Origin: Bacillota bacterium
GTDB lineage: Bacteria > Bacillota > Bacilli > Paenibacillales > Paenibacillaceae
Length of the DNA: 54,092 bases
NCBI GenBank assembly: GCA_023386495.1
Contig: JAEWJS010000019.1
Span: forward strand, 1-54,092
Direction of reading: 5' to 3'
Below the pieces are notes generated by a model that had not been told where the DNA came from, did no database searches, and saw nothing but the letters and a program-made list of their open reading frames with translations. Shown here one piece after another: positions 1 to 7,662 of the stretch (position 1 is the first letter of the stretch; each line of letters begins with the position of its first letter). The translations under genes were made by a program, and so were the position numbers.

Positions 1-1
1 G

Positions 2-1336
2 CTCGCGGGCGAGCGCCTGCTCGAGCGCAAGCAGCGGCTCGAGCGCGTCCGCGCGCTGGCAGCGGACCGCCGCATGGACGCGGAGGAAGCGTCCGATCGG
101 CTGGAGGCGGCGCGCGCGGAATGGCGGCGCTGGCTGTCCGGACTCGGCTTGTCCGGTGCGCTGACGCCCGAAGCGGCGCTCGAGGTATTCGAGCTTGCGG
201 ACCAGGCAAGAGAGCAATGGCATGCGATCGGGCGGCTGCAAGCGAAGCTGGCCGATGCCGATGAGCGGTGGTCGGCATACCGCGCGCGGGTGGTCGCGCT
301 CTGCGCGGCCGATCCTTCCGCAGCCGAAGCGGCCTCGGACGACCCGGGCGCCGGCCTCAGGCTGCTGCTGGCAGCGATCAAGCGCCAGCGCGCCGCGCGG
401 CAGGCGGTGGAATCGCTGCGCGACAGCATCGAAGGTCTGGAGCACCAAGCGGCAGAGGCCGACGCCGCGCTGCAGGCTCATGCGGCCGTCGTCCGCGAAT
501 GGCTGGAACAGACCGGCGCGAAGGATAGCCTCGCCTACGAACGGCTGCTCGAAGAGGGCAAGCTGGCGGCTCGGCTCGATGCGGAGCGCATTCGGATCGA
601 GCTCGAGCTCTACGCCGGCATGTCGGATGAACGCAGGCGGATGCTGGACGAGCTGCTTGAAGGACATGACGAGCAGGCGCTGACGACGCTAGCGGAGTCG
701 GCGAGCCTTGCGCATGACGGCGCTGCCAGCCGGCATGCCGAGCTGCTGGAACGGCGCGGGAGACTGCTGCAGCAGCTGGAGCAATTGCAGCGCGAAGATG
801 AGCGGAGGGAGCTGCTGCAGGAGCGCGAGGCCATCGCATCCCGGCTCGAGCGGGATGCCGCCCGTTATGAGGAGCTTGCGGTCATGGCCGCGCTCATTAA
901 GCGGACGAAGCAGGTGCTGGAGAACGAGCGTCAGCCGGCCGTGCTGCGGGAAGCTTCCCGCTATGCGTCGCAGCTGACCGAGGGCAGGTATACGCGGATT
1001 ATCGCGCCACCAGGCGAGACGGTCATCAAGCTGGAGACGCGGGAGGGCGATATCGTGGATGCGGGCTTCCTTAGCCGCGGGACGGCGGAACAGCTGTATC
1101 TCGCGCTGCGCTTGTCGCTCGCGGACGCTGTCGAGCCTGCTGACCCGCTGCCGATGCTGCTGGACGATCTATTCGTCAACTTCGACAGGGATCGTCTGCA
1201 TGCATCCGCGCAGATGCTTAGCGGCATAACGGCCGCCAAGGGACGCCAATTGATCATGATGACGTGCCATGATCACGTATTGGATGCGCTGTCCGCCAGC
1301 ATGCCGCATGCGAAGGTCATCGAATTAAGCCGTTAA
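2..1336 (+). CDS. yhaN: YhaN-like AAA ATPase, 3' part (truncated by window)
   Basis: The reading frame is open from the first bases, so the N-terminal part, including the Walker A region, lies outside the window. What remains is a long Arg/Glu/Ala-rich coiled coil and then an SMC/Rad50-type C-terminal ATPase lobe. Visible motifs are a signature-like SRGTAEQLYLALRLSL and a Walker B/D-loop region LPMLLDDLFVNFDRDR, followed by a His-containing switch stretch (MMTCHDH). This order is typical of YhaN/SbcC-like proteins, which usually act with a SbcD-like nuclease (YhaO) in DNA-end metabolism. The partner is not visible here. A strong terminator follows the stop by a few bases, so this is probably the last gene of its operon. 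The family call is good; the exact orthologue is inferred. Confidence 0.8.
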   Translation, partial: LAGERLLERKQRLERVRALAADRRMDAEEASDRLEAARAEWRRWLSGLGLSGALTPEAALEVFELADQAREQWHAIGRLQAKLADADERWSAYRARVVALCAADPSAAEAASDDPGAGLRLLLAAIKRQRAARQAVESLRDSIEGLEHQAAEADAALQAHAAVVREWLEQTGAKDSLAYERLLEEGKLAARLDAERIRIELELYAGMSDERRRMLDELLEGHDEQALTTLAESASLAHDGAASRHAELLERRGRLLQQLEQLQREDERRELLQEREAIASRLERDAARYEELAVMAALIKRTKQVLENERQPAVLREASRYASQLTEGRYTRIIAPPGETVIKLETREGDIVDAGFLSRGTAEQLYLALRLSLADAVEPADPLPMLLDDLFVNFDRDRLHASAQMLSGITAAKGRQLIMMTCHDHVLDALSASMPHAKVIELSR

Positions 1337-1342
1337 TAAACG

Positions 1343-1375
1343 AACCGCCCCCATTACCGGAGGGCGGTTTTTTGC
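1343..1375 (+). terminator. Rho-independent terminator after yhaN
   Basis: An 8-bp stem (AACCGCCC with GGGCGGTT) is followed by six T residues. It lies just after the YhaN stop and overlaps the end of the convergent ykvI-like gene, for which it may also slow transcription. Confidence 0.85.
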
Positions 1376-2388
1376 CTGACGATCAGCAGCAGCCAGCCCA
1401 GCGCTACGGCTCCGAAGGCGGGGTAGAGCGTACCGAGCAGCGTGCCGAACCCGAATTGACTGACGAAGTAGCAGAAGATCAGTACCGCCGCGATGATGAG
1501 CTGACGAGGCCACTTGAGCCGTTCTTCCAGCTGCAGGGTGAGGCCGAAAATATCCGACACCAGCGTCGTGAATATTTCAGCAAAGATAAGGAACAGGTAG
1601 ATCCATTGAATATAGAGGCCAAGCTCGCGCGCGATGCCGCCCATCGGGATGGCGTATTGCTCGATGCCGGGCATATAGGTGGACAACGCGATATGTCCCA
1701 CGAGCAGCATGAACCCGATGCCGACCCCGCCTACCCAAGCACCTGCGATAATGGTGCCGCGATCGGCGATTTCGCGTCCGAGCGGCACGAGTACGGCTTG
1801 CGCCATGCAGAGATTGAACGCCGCGTACAAGAAAGGCGATGCCCATGCCGCCCATGGGGATAGATCGCTGATCTCGAGCAGCCAGCGGTCAGAGCCTGGC
1901 GTGTGAATCGTATCGATGATCAAGACGACGGTGAACAAGAGCATGATCGGCACGACGATCGAGTTGATCGTCATGATCGCCGAGATCCCGCCGCGCAGCA
2001 GCAGGAAGCATGCGGTCATCGTGAGCAGGAGTCCTGTCTGGTAAGAGATGCCGAGATGCTCGTTAAAAATCGACCCCGCCCCGGCCAGCATCACCGAATT
2101 TACCCCGACGAGCACGACCAGCATGAAATGGCTGACCCAGACGCCGACGCGCTCGCCGAACAGCACCTTATTGAGATCCTCGTAGGATCGTGCGCCGATT
2201 TCGCTTGCGATCAGCATCATTTTGGCGCCGAGCCAGATGAACATCATCGTCGAGAGTCCGATTCCCGCCGCACCCCAGAATCCGAATCGCGTGAAAAATT
2301 GCAAAATCTCTTGGCCGGTCGCGAATCCGGCGCCGACCACCGTGCCCATATACGTAAAGGCAACCTGCAGCACCCTTAGCGGCTTCAT
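1354..2388 (-). CDS. ykvI: YkvI-like polytopic membrane protein
   Basis: This 344-residue protein is almost wholly hydrophobic, with about ten predicted membrane helices. It has an opening MGTVVGAGFATGQEILQFF segment typical of the YkvI family, a relative of the APC/LeuT-type amino-acid transporter superfamily. The transported molecule is unknown. The open frame reaches back to 2586, but the extra 66 residues are arginine-rich and not hydrophobic. I therefore start at the ATG at 2388 (MKPLRVLQ), which has a GGGGGCG stretch a few bases upstream. It runs convergently to yhaN and shares its terminator region. Codirectional with the upstream lipoprotein gene, 136 bp away. Confidence 0.75.
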   Translation of the reverse strand: MKPLRVLQVAFTYMGTVVGAGFATGQEILQFFTRFGFWGAAGIGLSTMMFIWLGAKMMLIASEIGARSYEDLNKVLFGERVGVWVSHFMLVVLVGVNSVMLAGAGSIFNEHLGISYQTGLLLTMTACFLLLRGGISAIMTINSIVVPIMLLFTVVLIIDTIHTPGSDRWLLEISDLSPWAAWASPFLYAAFNLCMAQAVLVPLGREIADRGTIIAGAWVGGVGIGFMLLVGHIALSTYMPGIEQYAIPMGGIARELGLYIQWIYLFLIFAEIFTTLVSDIFGLTLQLEERLKWPRQLIIAAVLIFCYFVSQFGFGTLLGTLYPAFGAVALGWLLLIVRQKTALR

Positions 2389-2524
2389 TCCATTCGCCCC
2401 CGTTCGCATTCGCATACATCGTTGTCTTAATAGATGGATATGCAGGGCGGCGGACAGGCATGACAAGCGTCGCAACGAAATAAAGCGCCCCGCATATCTA
2501 TGCAGGACACTCTTGCCGGGACGA

Positions 2525-3244
2525 TCAGGCGATCGATGTGAATAATTTAACGGATAAAATTTGCTGCGTCTTCGGGTCCAGATCAAGCTTCAGCGTCGCA
2601 TCGTCCGCGAGGTAGCTGAGTACGTAGCTCGTGCTGCGATCCGGCTTGCCGAGCTTGTCGATCGCCGTCTTCATGTCGTCGCCGATGCGCAGCCCGTCCA
2701 ATCCCGTGGACACTTTGGCGCCGTATACTTCGATGAAGGATACGATTCCTTGCGCGATGCCGAAGGTGAACCCATTGTATTCCATGATCGTCAGCTTCTC
2801 CTCGCCGGACGCAATCGGGTATTCGTCTACCGGCTCGCCGTAGGCTCGAATGACCGACTCCTGCGAAGCGCCAATTGACAGGCCGCGCAGCTGGGGAAGC
2901 GCCGCCGACCACTTCGCCTCGGCCTCCTCGTCCTTGACCGGCTTCTTCCCTGAGGCGGCGTTCGAGGCGATATCGGCTTCCTGCTGCTCGACCTCGACGG
3001 CGGGATGGACAGGGAGGATCGCGGAATCGGCTTGGTTCACGTACGTTTCTTGCGGGCTAATCGGTTCTTGCCGGAGCTGGTTATTCGCGGCGGAAGCGCC
3101 GTCTGTCTGCAGCGGGGCGCCGCTTCTGCTCTCCGGACTCCAAGGCGTGCTGCAGCCGGACATGACGGCGACGAGCGCAATGCTGAATACGGCTGCTGCT
3201 ATGGGCTTAGCCGAAGCAGCGGGTCTTGATCGTTTGTTCGTCAT
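2525..3244 (-). CDS. Lipoprotein with repeated SmpA/YjgB-like domain
   Basis: A 239-residue exported protein. A basic N-terminus and hydrophobic stretch end in a lipobox-like VMSGC, so it is probably lipid-anchored on the outer face of the membrane. A Ser/Glu/Gln-rich linker (about 35-105) precedes a C-terminal domain of about 125 residues. That domain holds two similar halves: LRGLSIGASQESVIRAYGEP and LRIGDDMKTAIDKLGKP. Such LxxGxxxxxVxxxLGxP repeats occur in DUF4309/YjgB and SmpA-like modules. A GGGAGG lies 13 bases before the ATG, a long spacing. Its function is not known. It is divergent from xpt. Confidence 0.65.
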   Translation of the reverse strand: MTNKRSRPAASAKPIAAAVFSIALVAVMSGCSTPWSPESRSGAPLQTDGASAANNQLRQEPISPQETYVNQADSAILPVHPAVEVEQQEADIASNAASGKKPVKDEEAEAKWSAALPQLRGLSIGASQESVIRAYGEPVDEYPIASGEEKLTIMEYNGFTFGIAQGIVSFIEVYGAKVSTGLDGLRIGDDMKTAIDKLGKPDRSTSYVLSYLADDATLKLDLDPKTQQILSVKLFTSIA

Positions 3245-3372
3245 AAGGGCTCTGAACCTCCCTATCAGTGGGCAGCGGCATGCCAGCCGGCCCGGATACT
3301 ATATAGACGCTCCATAACTGGGAAAAGTTGCAGAACCTACGAAACATTTTCGCTGGCAGCGGCCGACCTCCC

Positions 3373-3401
3373 TTGCACCCCGCGGCGACCTATGGTAATT
3401 T
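3373..3401 (+). promoter_or_regulatory. Possible extended -10 promoter for xpt
   Basis: TTGCAC is followed after 17 bases by TAATTT, preceded by TGG as an extended -10. No purine-riboswitch fold is apparent between it and the start codon. Confidence 0.4.
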
Positions 3402-3434
3402 AACGAAAAGGATTAGCGGAAGGACAGTGGAGCG

Positions 3435-4004
3435 ATGGAACGATTGAAAGAACGCATCTTAAAGGAAGGTTCGATTATTACCGCCGACGTCCTGCGCTTG
3501 GACGCCATTCTGAACCATCAAGTCGATCCGGAACTGACGATGGAGATGGGCAGGGAGTTCGCGAGGCGCTATGCGGAACAGACCGTCACGAAGGTCATTA
3601 CGGTCGAATCTTCGGGCATCCCGATCGCGTTCGCTACGGCGCTTACGCTCGGCGTGCCGCTCGTATTCGCGAGACGCAAGAAGACCCTGATCGCGGACAG
3701 CGACGCCTACAGCGAGCGCGTGCCTTCGTTCACGAAGGGGATCGTCACCGACATCATGGTGTCGAAGCAGTACTTATCGACGGATGACAGCGTGCTGTTC
3801 ATCGACGATATCATCGCGAACGGCGATGCGGCGAGAGGGCTCATCAAGATCATCGAGCGGGCAGGCGCCAAGCTGGCAGGACTCGGCATCGCGGTGGAGA
3901 AGTCGTTCCAGGCCGGAGGACGCACGATTCGGGAGCAGGGTATCCGCGTCGAATCGCTCGTTCGCATCTCGTCGCTTGCGGAAGGCCGCATCGTTTTCGA
4001 GTAG
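3435..4004 (+). CDS. xpt: Xanthine phosphoribosyltransferase
   Basis: Converts xanthine and PRPP to XMP in purine salvage, in the cytoplasm. The 189-residue length and whole sequence fit Bacillus Xpt: MERLKERILKEGSIITADVL at the N-terminus, the VESSGIPIAFATAL segment, and the PRPP-binding loop VLFIDDIIANGDAARGL (about residues 118-134). A GGAAGGA-type ribosome site precedes the ATG. In Bacillus subtilis xpt is controlled by a guanine riboswitch and is followed by pbuX. Here neither the riboswitch nor a permease gene is seen, so control must differ or be absent. The next gene has its own -10 element, which suggests xpt is monocistronic. Confidence 0.95.
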   Translation: MERLKERILKEGSIITADVLRLDAILNHQVDPELTMEMGREFARRYAEQTVTKVITVESSGIPIAFATALTLGVPLVFARRKKTLIADSDAYSERVPSFTKGIVTDIMVSKQYLSTDDSVLFIDDIIANGDAARGLIKIIERAGAKLAGLGIAVEKSFQAGGRTIREQGIRVESLVRISSLAEGRIVFE

Positions 4005-4058
4005 GAACGAGTAAGAAGTACCAGCGGCTGCGCTCTTTTCCTCGCTACGATTATACTC

Positions 4059-4064
4059 TATAAT
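4059..4064 (+). promoter_or_regulatory. Consensus -10 box (TATAAT) before small unknown gene
   Basis: A perfect TATAAT lies 36 bases before the ATG at 4100. The -35 (TTTTCC at 17-bp spacing) is poor, so an activator may be needed or the promoter is weak. Confidence 0.5.
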
Positions 4065-4099
4065 GGACGTAGCAAGTGACCGAGGGGAGGCATAAGGAT

Positions 4100-4426
4100 A
4101 TGGAGAACTTGGAATTGTCCAGATCGTTTTTCGAATCGAAGCTGTCCGATGCCAAGACGCATTTCGAGCGTGCGTTGGATTGCAAGCATACAGAATTCGA
4201 TGATTTATACCCGTACATGATCGAGCATCCGCAATTTTTCTGGTATAAGCGCTACGTGGCGTGGTCGGAGCTGCTGACGATCGTGAAGCTGTGCGACGAG
4301 CTGAAGCTCGAATGGAAGGGACAATTTACGGAACGCCAGGCATTGTACATCGAAGGACGCGTCATGTCTTCCCGCGTGCTGGATGAGTGGTACGAGACGA
4401 ACGATTCGCGCGAGCATGTCGGTTGA
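4100..4426 (+). CDS. Unknown small soluble protein (108 aa)
   Basis: I do not recognise the family. The product is acidic and helical-looking and rich in aromatics (FFWYKRYVAWSELLTIVKLCDELK). It has no signal peptide, membrane segment or metal motif. The start is the ATG at 4100, with GGGGAGG about 10 bases upstream; an in-frame ATG at 4076 lies before this ribosome site and is not used. It has its own -10 box and is followed by a terminator, so it is probably a single-gene unit. Strong ribosome site and normal codon use support a real gene. Confidence 0.6.
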   Translation: MENLELSRSFFESKLSDAKTHFERALDCKHTEFDDLYPYMIEHPQFFWYKRYVAWSELLTIVKLCDELKLEWKGQFTERQALYIEGRVMSSRVLDEWYETNDSREHVG

Positions 4427-4467
4427 TGATTATGGCTTCTGGGCATCATAGTTGAATCTTACGAATG

Positions 4468-4508
4468 AAGACCGAATGTGACTTCTTGTGCATGACGGTC
4501 TTTTTTTC
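4468..4508 (+). terminator. Rho-independent terminator
   Basis: AAGACCG pairs with CGGTCTT across a 21-base loop that can itself fold, followed by a run of seven T. It ends the 108-aa gene unit and precedes the next small gene. Confidence 0.7.
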
Positions 4509-4536
4509 TACATAGCGTTCAGTTGGAGGGAATGGG

Positions 4537-4755
4537 ATGATTACGGAGGAAGAGCTTGACCAATACCGGGTCGAAGGTACGAAGGTGCGCATCGTGCGGG
4601 ACGCGATGGAGATGAATGACGTCGTCGGCATCGTCGTGGCATGGGATGACGAGACGGTGATGATCCGCAGGCCGAACCGGCGCATCGTGAAAGTAAGCCG
4701 GGCGTACCGGATCGGTCCCGCGGACGAACCTCGCGAGACGTTGTTGGAACGCTAG
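4537..4755 (+). CDS. Unknown small protein (72 aa), SH3-like beta pattern
   Basis: A 72-residue soluble protein. The core alternates beta-type segments and charged turns (TKVRIVRDAMEMNDVVGIVV, then DDETVMIRRPNRRIVKVSRAYRI), like a small SH3 or Sm-like barrel. This is only a pattern impression, and no family is recognised. A GGAGGG ribosome site sits about 8 bases before the ATG. It lies after a terminator and 79 bp before the zinc-ribbon gene, with which it may be cotranscribed. Confidence 0.6.
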   Translation: MITEEELDQYRVEGTKVRIVRDAMEMNDVVGIVVAWDDETVMIRRPNRRIVKVSRAYRIGPADEPRETLLER

Positions 4756-4834
4756 CGCTTCTCACGCGTACGATAACGAGGTGAAGAAGGTTCGACCCGT
4801 TCGGCTTCTATCCAGTAAGGGAGGATGTATAAGA

Positions 4835-5365
4835 ATGAAATGTCCGATATGCGAAGATGTGCGGATGCGAGAAGTGATCAAGGACGGCGTTACGATCGAT
4901 GTCTGTCCGGATTGCAAGGGCGTATGGCTGGACCGCGGCGAGCTGGACAAGCTGATGCAAGGCGTGAACGCGATGCGGCAGGAGCTGGACGAATACGAGA
5001 ACGGACAGGCGGGCTTCGACCCGTCAGCTGCGCAGGCGCCGCCTCCGGCTGCACCGCTGCCTCCGATTCAGCAGCAGAGTGCGCCGGCGGCACAGCCCTA
5101 CCCGCCACAGGCACCGCCAGCACCTGGCTACGGCCAGCCGTATCAGCAGCAGCCCGGCGCCTACGGCACGCCGCAGCAGCCGATCTACGGCAACCCGCAG
5201 CACGGCCAGGGGCAGTATGGAAGCATGCCCCCGCAAGGCGGCTACGGCTACGGCAGCAGCCATAAATACGACAAATACGGCAGCAAATACGGCTACGACA
5301 AGTACGGCAGGCCGTACAAGAAGCGCAAGACCGTGCTGGACGTATTCGGAGACTTATTCGACTAG
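4835..5365 (+). CDS. TFIIB-type zinc-ribbon protein with low-complexity tail
   Basis: 176 residues. The N-terminal 45 form a zf-TFIIB (PF13453-type) zinc ribbon: CPICEDVRMREV, then CPDCKGVWLDRGELDKL, giving four Cys ligands and the characteristic GxWLDxGEL helix. A short Glu-rich helix leads into about 110 residues of Pro/Gln/Ala and then Gly/Tyr/Gln low complexity. Near the end a KYDKYG/KYGYDKYG motif repeats, and a basic KKRK leads into an acidic tail (DVFGDLFD). The start is the ATG at 4835, with AGGGAGG ten bases upstream; the 18 extra residues of the open frame precede that site. The function of this family is unknown. The disordered tail is much longer than the ribbon and is the odd feature. 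Confidence 0.8.
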   Translation: MKCPICEDVRMREVIKDGVTIDVCPDCKGVWLDRGELDKLMQGVNAMRQELDEYENGQAGFDPSAAQAPPPAAPLPPIQQQSAPAAQPYPPQAPPAPGYGQPYQQQPGAYGTPQQPIYGNPQHGQGQYGSMPPQGGYGYGSSHKYDKYGSKYGYDKYGRPYKKRKTVLDVFGDLFD

Positions 5366-5402
5366 TACCGTTAAGGATCAGAGTCTCGGATACCGTAACA
5401 AT

Positions 5403-5433
5403 AAGGGCGCCCCACCATCGGTTGGGCGCCCTT
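5403..5433 (-). terminator. Hairpin between zinc-ribbon gene and tRNA-Leu
   Basis: A perfect 10-bp stem (AAGGGCGCCC with GGGCGCCCTT) with an 11-base loop lies between converging units. The T-tracts on both sides are short, so it may work in both directions with modest strength. Confidence 0.6.
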
Positions 5434-5447
5434 CGTCTGCTTATGTA

Positions 5448-5534
5448 TGGTGCGGTCGAGAGGACTCGAACCTCCACGGCTGTTACACCACTAGAACCTG
5501 AATCTAGCGCGTCTGCCAATTCCGCCACGACCGC
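5448..5534 (-). tRNA. tRNA-Leu (anticodon CAG), copy 1
   Basis: 87 nt including an encoded CCA. The acceptor stem GCGGTCG pairs with CGACCGC, then discriminator A and CCA. The anticodon stem CTAGA/TCTAG encloses loop TTCAGGT, so the anticodon is CAG and reads CUG. A long variable arm (typical of tRNA-Leu) and the GGTTCGAGTCC T-arm are present. It has its own promoter upstream and a hairpin downstream. Sequence is identical to the second copy. Confidence 0.97.
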
Positions 5535-5556
5535 ATAGCAATAGCGAACAGATATT

Positions 5557-5585
5557 AGAATACCACGCCTGCAGGGGAGAGTCAA
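5557..5585 (-). promoter_or_regulatory. Promoter of tRNA-Leu copy 1
   Basis: On the minus strand TTGACT, a 17-bp spacer and TATTCT lie about 22 bases before the tRNA 5' end. Confidence 0.75.
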
Positions 5586-5625
5586 GCGCTGCTCCGCAAG
5601 GAATTTATGGCGCTGCATGCGACAC

Positions 5626-5660
5626 AAAAAAAGCCGAATTCCCGTATGGGAAGTCGGCTT
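5626..5660 (-). terminator. Terminator of tRNA-Leu copy 2
   Basis: On the minus strand a 13-bp near-perfect stem (AAGCCGACTTCCC with GGGAATTCGGCTT) and a 4-base loop are followed by seven T. This separates the two tRNA units transcriptionally. Confidence 0.9.
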
Positions 5661-5672
5661 CATCATTATGTA

Positions 5673-5759
5673 TGGTGCGGTCGAGAGGACTCGAACCTCC
5701 ACGGCTGTTACACCACTAGAACCTGAATCTAGCGCGTCTGCCAATTCCGCCACGACCGC
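5673..5759 (-). tRNA. tRNA-Leu (anticodon CAG), copy 2
   Basis: Identical over its full 87 nt, including the encoded CCA, to the copy 225 bp away. Anticodon CAG. It has a separate promoter with an extended -10 and a strong terminator, so the two are independent one-gene transcription units in tandem. Confidence 0.97.
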
Positions 5760-5811
5760 ATACATTGCGACTTGAACCGTGCGAGCACGATGTTCATCAG
5801 CCACGTTGATC

Positions 5812-5841
5812 ATAGTATCACGCGCTCATAAGACAAGTCAA
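5812..5841 (-). promoter_or_regulatory. Promoter of tRNA-Leu copy 2
   Basis: On the minus strand TTGACT, an 18-bp spacer and TACTAT preceded by TGA (extended -10). The -35 is identical to that of copy 1, while spacer and -10 differ. Confidence 0.75.
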
Positions 5842-5991
5842 GCGATGGTCTAAAGTTCTAATTTTCAGTTAACGAAAAGCCAGAGCAGAGGATTGAGGAA
5901 CGGTACATATTCGTACGGCGACAGTAGCACAATGTAGGTACTGAATGCGCAAGCATCGCATTGACTATAGGTAACGAAAGGAAGCTGCCTG

Positions 5992-6924
5992 ATGAGGAAG
6001 TTGCTGCCAACCTTGTGTGCCTGCTGCTGGTTATCGATCTTGTTCAGCTATCCTTCACACTCGGCTGTCCCTGACCGGGAAGGGAGCGCTGCACGTTCCT
6101 CGCAAATCGCGATTGTGATCGATGACTTCGGCAATGCGATGGGCGGGACAGAGGAGATGCTGCGTCTGCCGGTCCCTTTCACCGCGGCCGTCATGCCGTT
6201 CATGCCGACGACGAAGGCTGATGCCATAGCCGCGCATCGACTCGGCCACGATGTCATTATTCACATGCCGATGGAGCCGAATCGCGGGAAGCGCTCCTGG
6301 CTGGGACCCGGCGCAATTACGACCGACCTGAGCGATGCGGAAATCCGGAAGCGCGTAGAGGATGCGATCAAGGACGTTCCCCATGCGATCGGGATGAACA
6401 ATCATATGGGCTCGCGGGCAACGGCCGATCGCCGCGTCATGCGGATCGTGCTGGAGGTGTGCAAGGAGCATCGGATGTTTTTCCTGGACAGCAGAACGAC
6501 CGGCGAATCGGTCATACCGGCATTAGGCGAAGAGCTGGGCGTGCCGGTAATCGAGCGCAACGGCGTATTCCTGGACGAAGTGTATACCTACGCGCATATC
6601 GCAAAGCAGCTCGTCCGGCTGGGCGAGCAGTTGAACACGCAGACGGCCAGCATCGCGATCGGGCATGTAGGCCCGCCCGGCAAGAAGACGGCTGCCGCGC
6701 TGCAGGATGCGATACCGCGCCTTCAGCGCAAGGCAGCGTTCCTGCGGTTGTCCGATATGTATCCGGCTCTACTCCACTACGAGCGCGTACTGCCGGATGC
6801 CGTCAGCGATCGCGGTCGCGATGCGCTGCTGCCAGCGCGGGTCGGTCAGCTTGGCGCGATCTTCGGGGCTGCTGATGAAACCAAGCTCGATAATGACGGC
6901 AGGCCGATGCACATTGTTCAGTAG
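5992..6924 (+). CDS. Divergent polysaccharide deacetylase (YibQ family)
   Basis: 310 residues. The N-terminus has a signal peptide (hydrophobic CACCWLSILF, cleavage likely near the SHSA site), so the product is exported. Residues 38-260 match the divergent polysaccharide deacetylase family: IAIVIDDFGNAMGGTEEML (conserved D-D-F-G), VMPFMPTTKADA, VIIHMPMEP, IGMNNHMGSRAT and FFLDSRTT, then IAIGHVGPPGKKTAAAL. Such proteins are thought to act on cell-wall or capsule glycans; the substrate is unproven. The AAAGGAAG ribosome site is 8 bases before the ATG. The family normally ends soon after the LRLSDM segment. Here the frame runs 50 residues further, antisense to the end of the convergent amidase gene, so this tail is probably not ancestral. 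Confidence 0.85.
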   Translation: MRKLLPTLCACCWLSILFSYPSHSAVPDREGSAARSSQIAIVIDDFGNAMGGTEEMLRLPVPFTAAVMPFMPTTKADAIAAHRLGHDVIIHMPMEPNRGKRSWLGPGAITTDLSDAEIRKRVEDAIKDVPHAIGMNNHMGSRATADRRVMRIVLEVCKEHRMFFLDSRTTGESVIPALGEELGVPVIERNGVFLDEVYTYAHIAKQLVRLGEQLNTQTASIAIGHVGPPGKKTAAALQDAIPRLQRKAAFLRLSDMYPALLHYERVLPDAVSDRGRDALLPARVGQLGAIFGAADETKLDNDGRPMHIVQ

Positions 6925-7509
6925 AAAATATGGCCTGCCGATCTTGGGCGAGCGGGATATGCCGTTGTAGGCATCATTCATCGCGTCTTGCAGGAAGGCG
7001 GCCAATAGCGCGCTGCGGCCTTCCCGTTGGTGCAGGACAAGCGGTCCGTTCGCTCGGCTGCTGCCGGACCAATTCACGTGGATGCTGACCAGCATGCGCA
7101 CTGGGATCTCTTGCGATAACTGGCGGCGTTGGGAGAGATCCTTGCGGTGCCTGGAGCTGCTGACATGCCAGCGATTCTCTTCGCTTAGCGCATAATCGCC
7201 TGTCCGGTTCATAACCGCCGATACCCCGCGATGCCCCAGCATAAGGTATAGCCGCTTCGCAACGGCGAGATTGATATCCTTCTCCAGCAGCTCGCCGTGA
7301 TGAGCGCCGCCGTCAACTCCACCGTGGCCGACGTCAATGAGAACATCGGCCTCGGGCAGCGAACGTTCATACTTCGGGACCGGCGGTTCGGCGGTGGCTT
7401 CCGCGGGGGCAGCGGCAACCAGGCTTAATGCGGCAGCTATGGCTGTTGCGTATCTGCAACTGGCGCTGAAGCTGTTCAATCGTCCTCTTAACGTAAGCAA
7501 GCTCGTCAT
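6769..7509 (-). CDS. N-acetylmuramoyl-L-alanine amidase (Amidase_3)
   Basis: Cleaves the amide bond between muramic acid and the stem peptide of peptidoglycan, outside the membrane. 246 residues with an N-terminal hydrophobic signal (about 18-40). The zinc site of Amidase_3 is complete: DVGHGGVDGGA (His62), EKDINLAVAKRL (Glu76) and SIHVN (His144). The catalytic Glu209 lies in VIIELGFISSPED. It resembles CwlD-type enzymes of spore cortex formation, but that assignment is only possible, not shown. The gene overlaps the convergent deacetylase gene by 156 bp at its 3' end, where the catalytic Glu region lies upstream of the overlap edge. Upstream it is divergent from yqzE. Confidence 0.9.
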   Translation of the reverse strand: MTSLLTLRGRLNSFSASCRYATAIAAALSLVAAAPAEATAEPPVPKYERSLPEADVLIDVGHGGVDGGAHHGELLEKDINLAVAKRLYLMLGHRGVSAVMNRTGDYALSEENRWHVSSSRHRKDLSQRRQLSQEIPVRMLVSIHVNWSGSSRANGPLVLHQREGRSALLAAFLQDAMNDAYNGISRSPKIGRPYFLLNNVHRPAVIIELGFISSPEDRAKLTDPRWQQRIATAIADGIRQYALVVE

Positions 7510-7662
7510 CCTCTCCTTGGTTCAAGGCTATCGGCCTATGACGCGTATCACCTCTATTCTGTTCTTGATTCTGCCACTTTCATACCGTATGGGACGAACG
7601 GAATTCGGGAATACTGCGAGTAATAGGAGATAGCTTGAGCAGCTTGAGGAGGGACGATCGCC

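Noticed and set aside
2389..2586. N-terminal 66-residue extension of the YkvI-like protein
   Set aside because: Arg-rich, non-hydrophobic and without a ribosome site at its start; the protein aligns in pattern from residue 67 on.
3301..3434. Guanine/xanthine riboswitch before xpt
   Set aside because: I do not find the conserved purine-aptamer loop sequences in this stretch.
4890..5813. 307-codon minus-strand frame over the zinc-ribbon gene and both tRNAs
   Set aside because: It reads through two tRNA genes and repeats the same translated peptide from each, so it is not coding.
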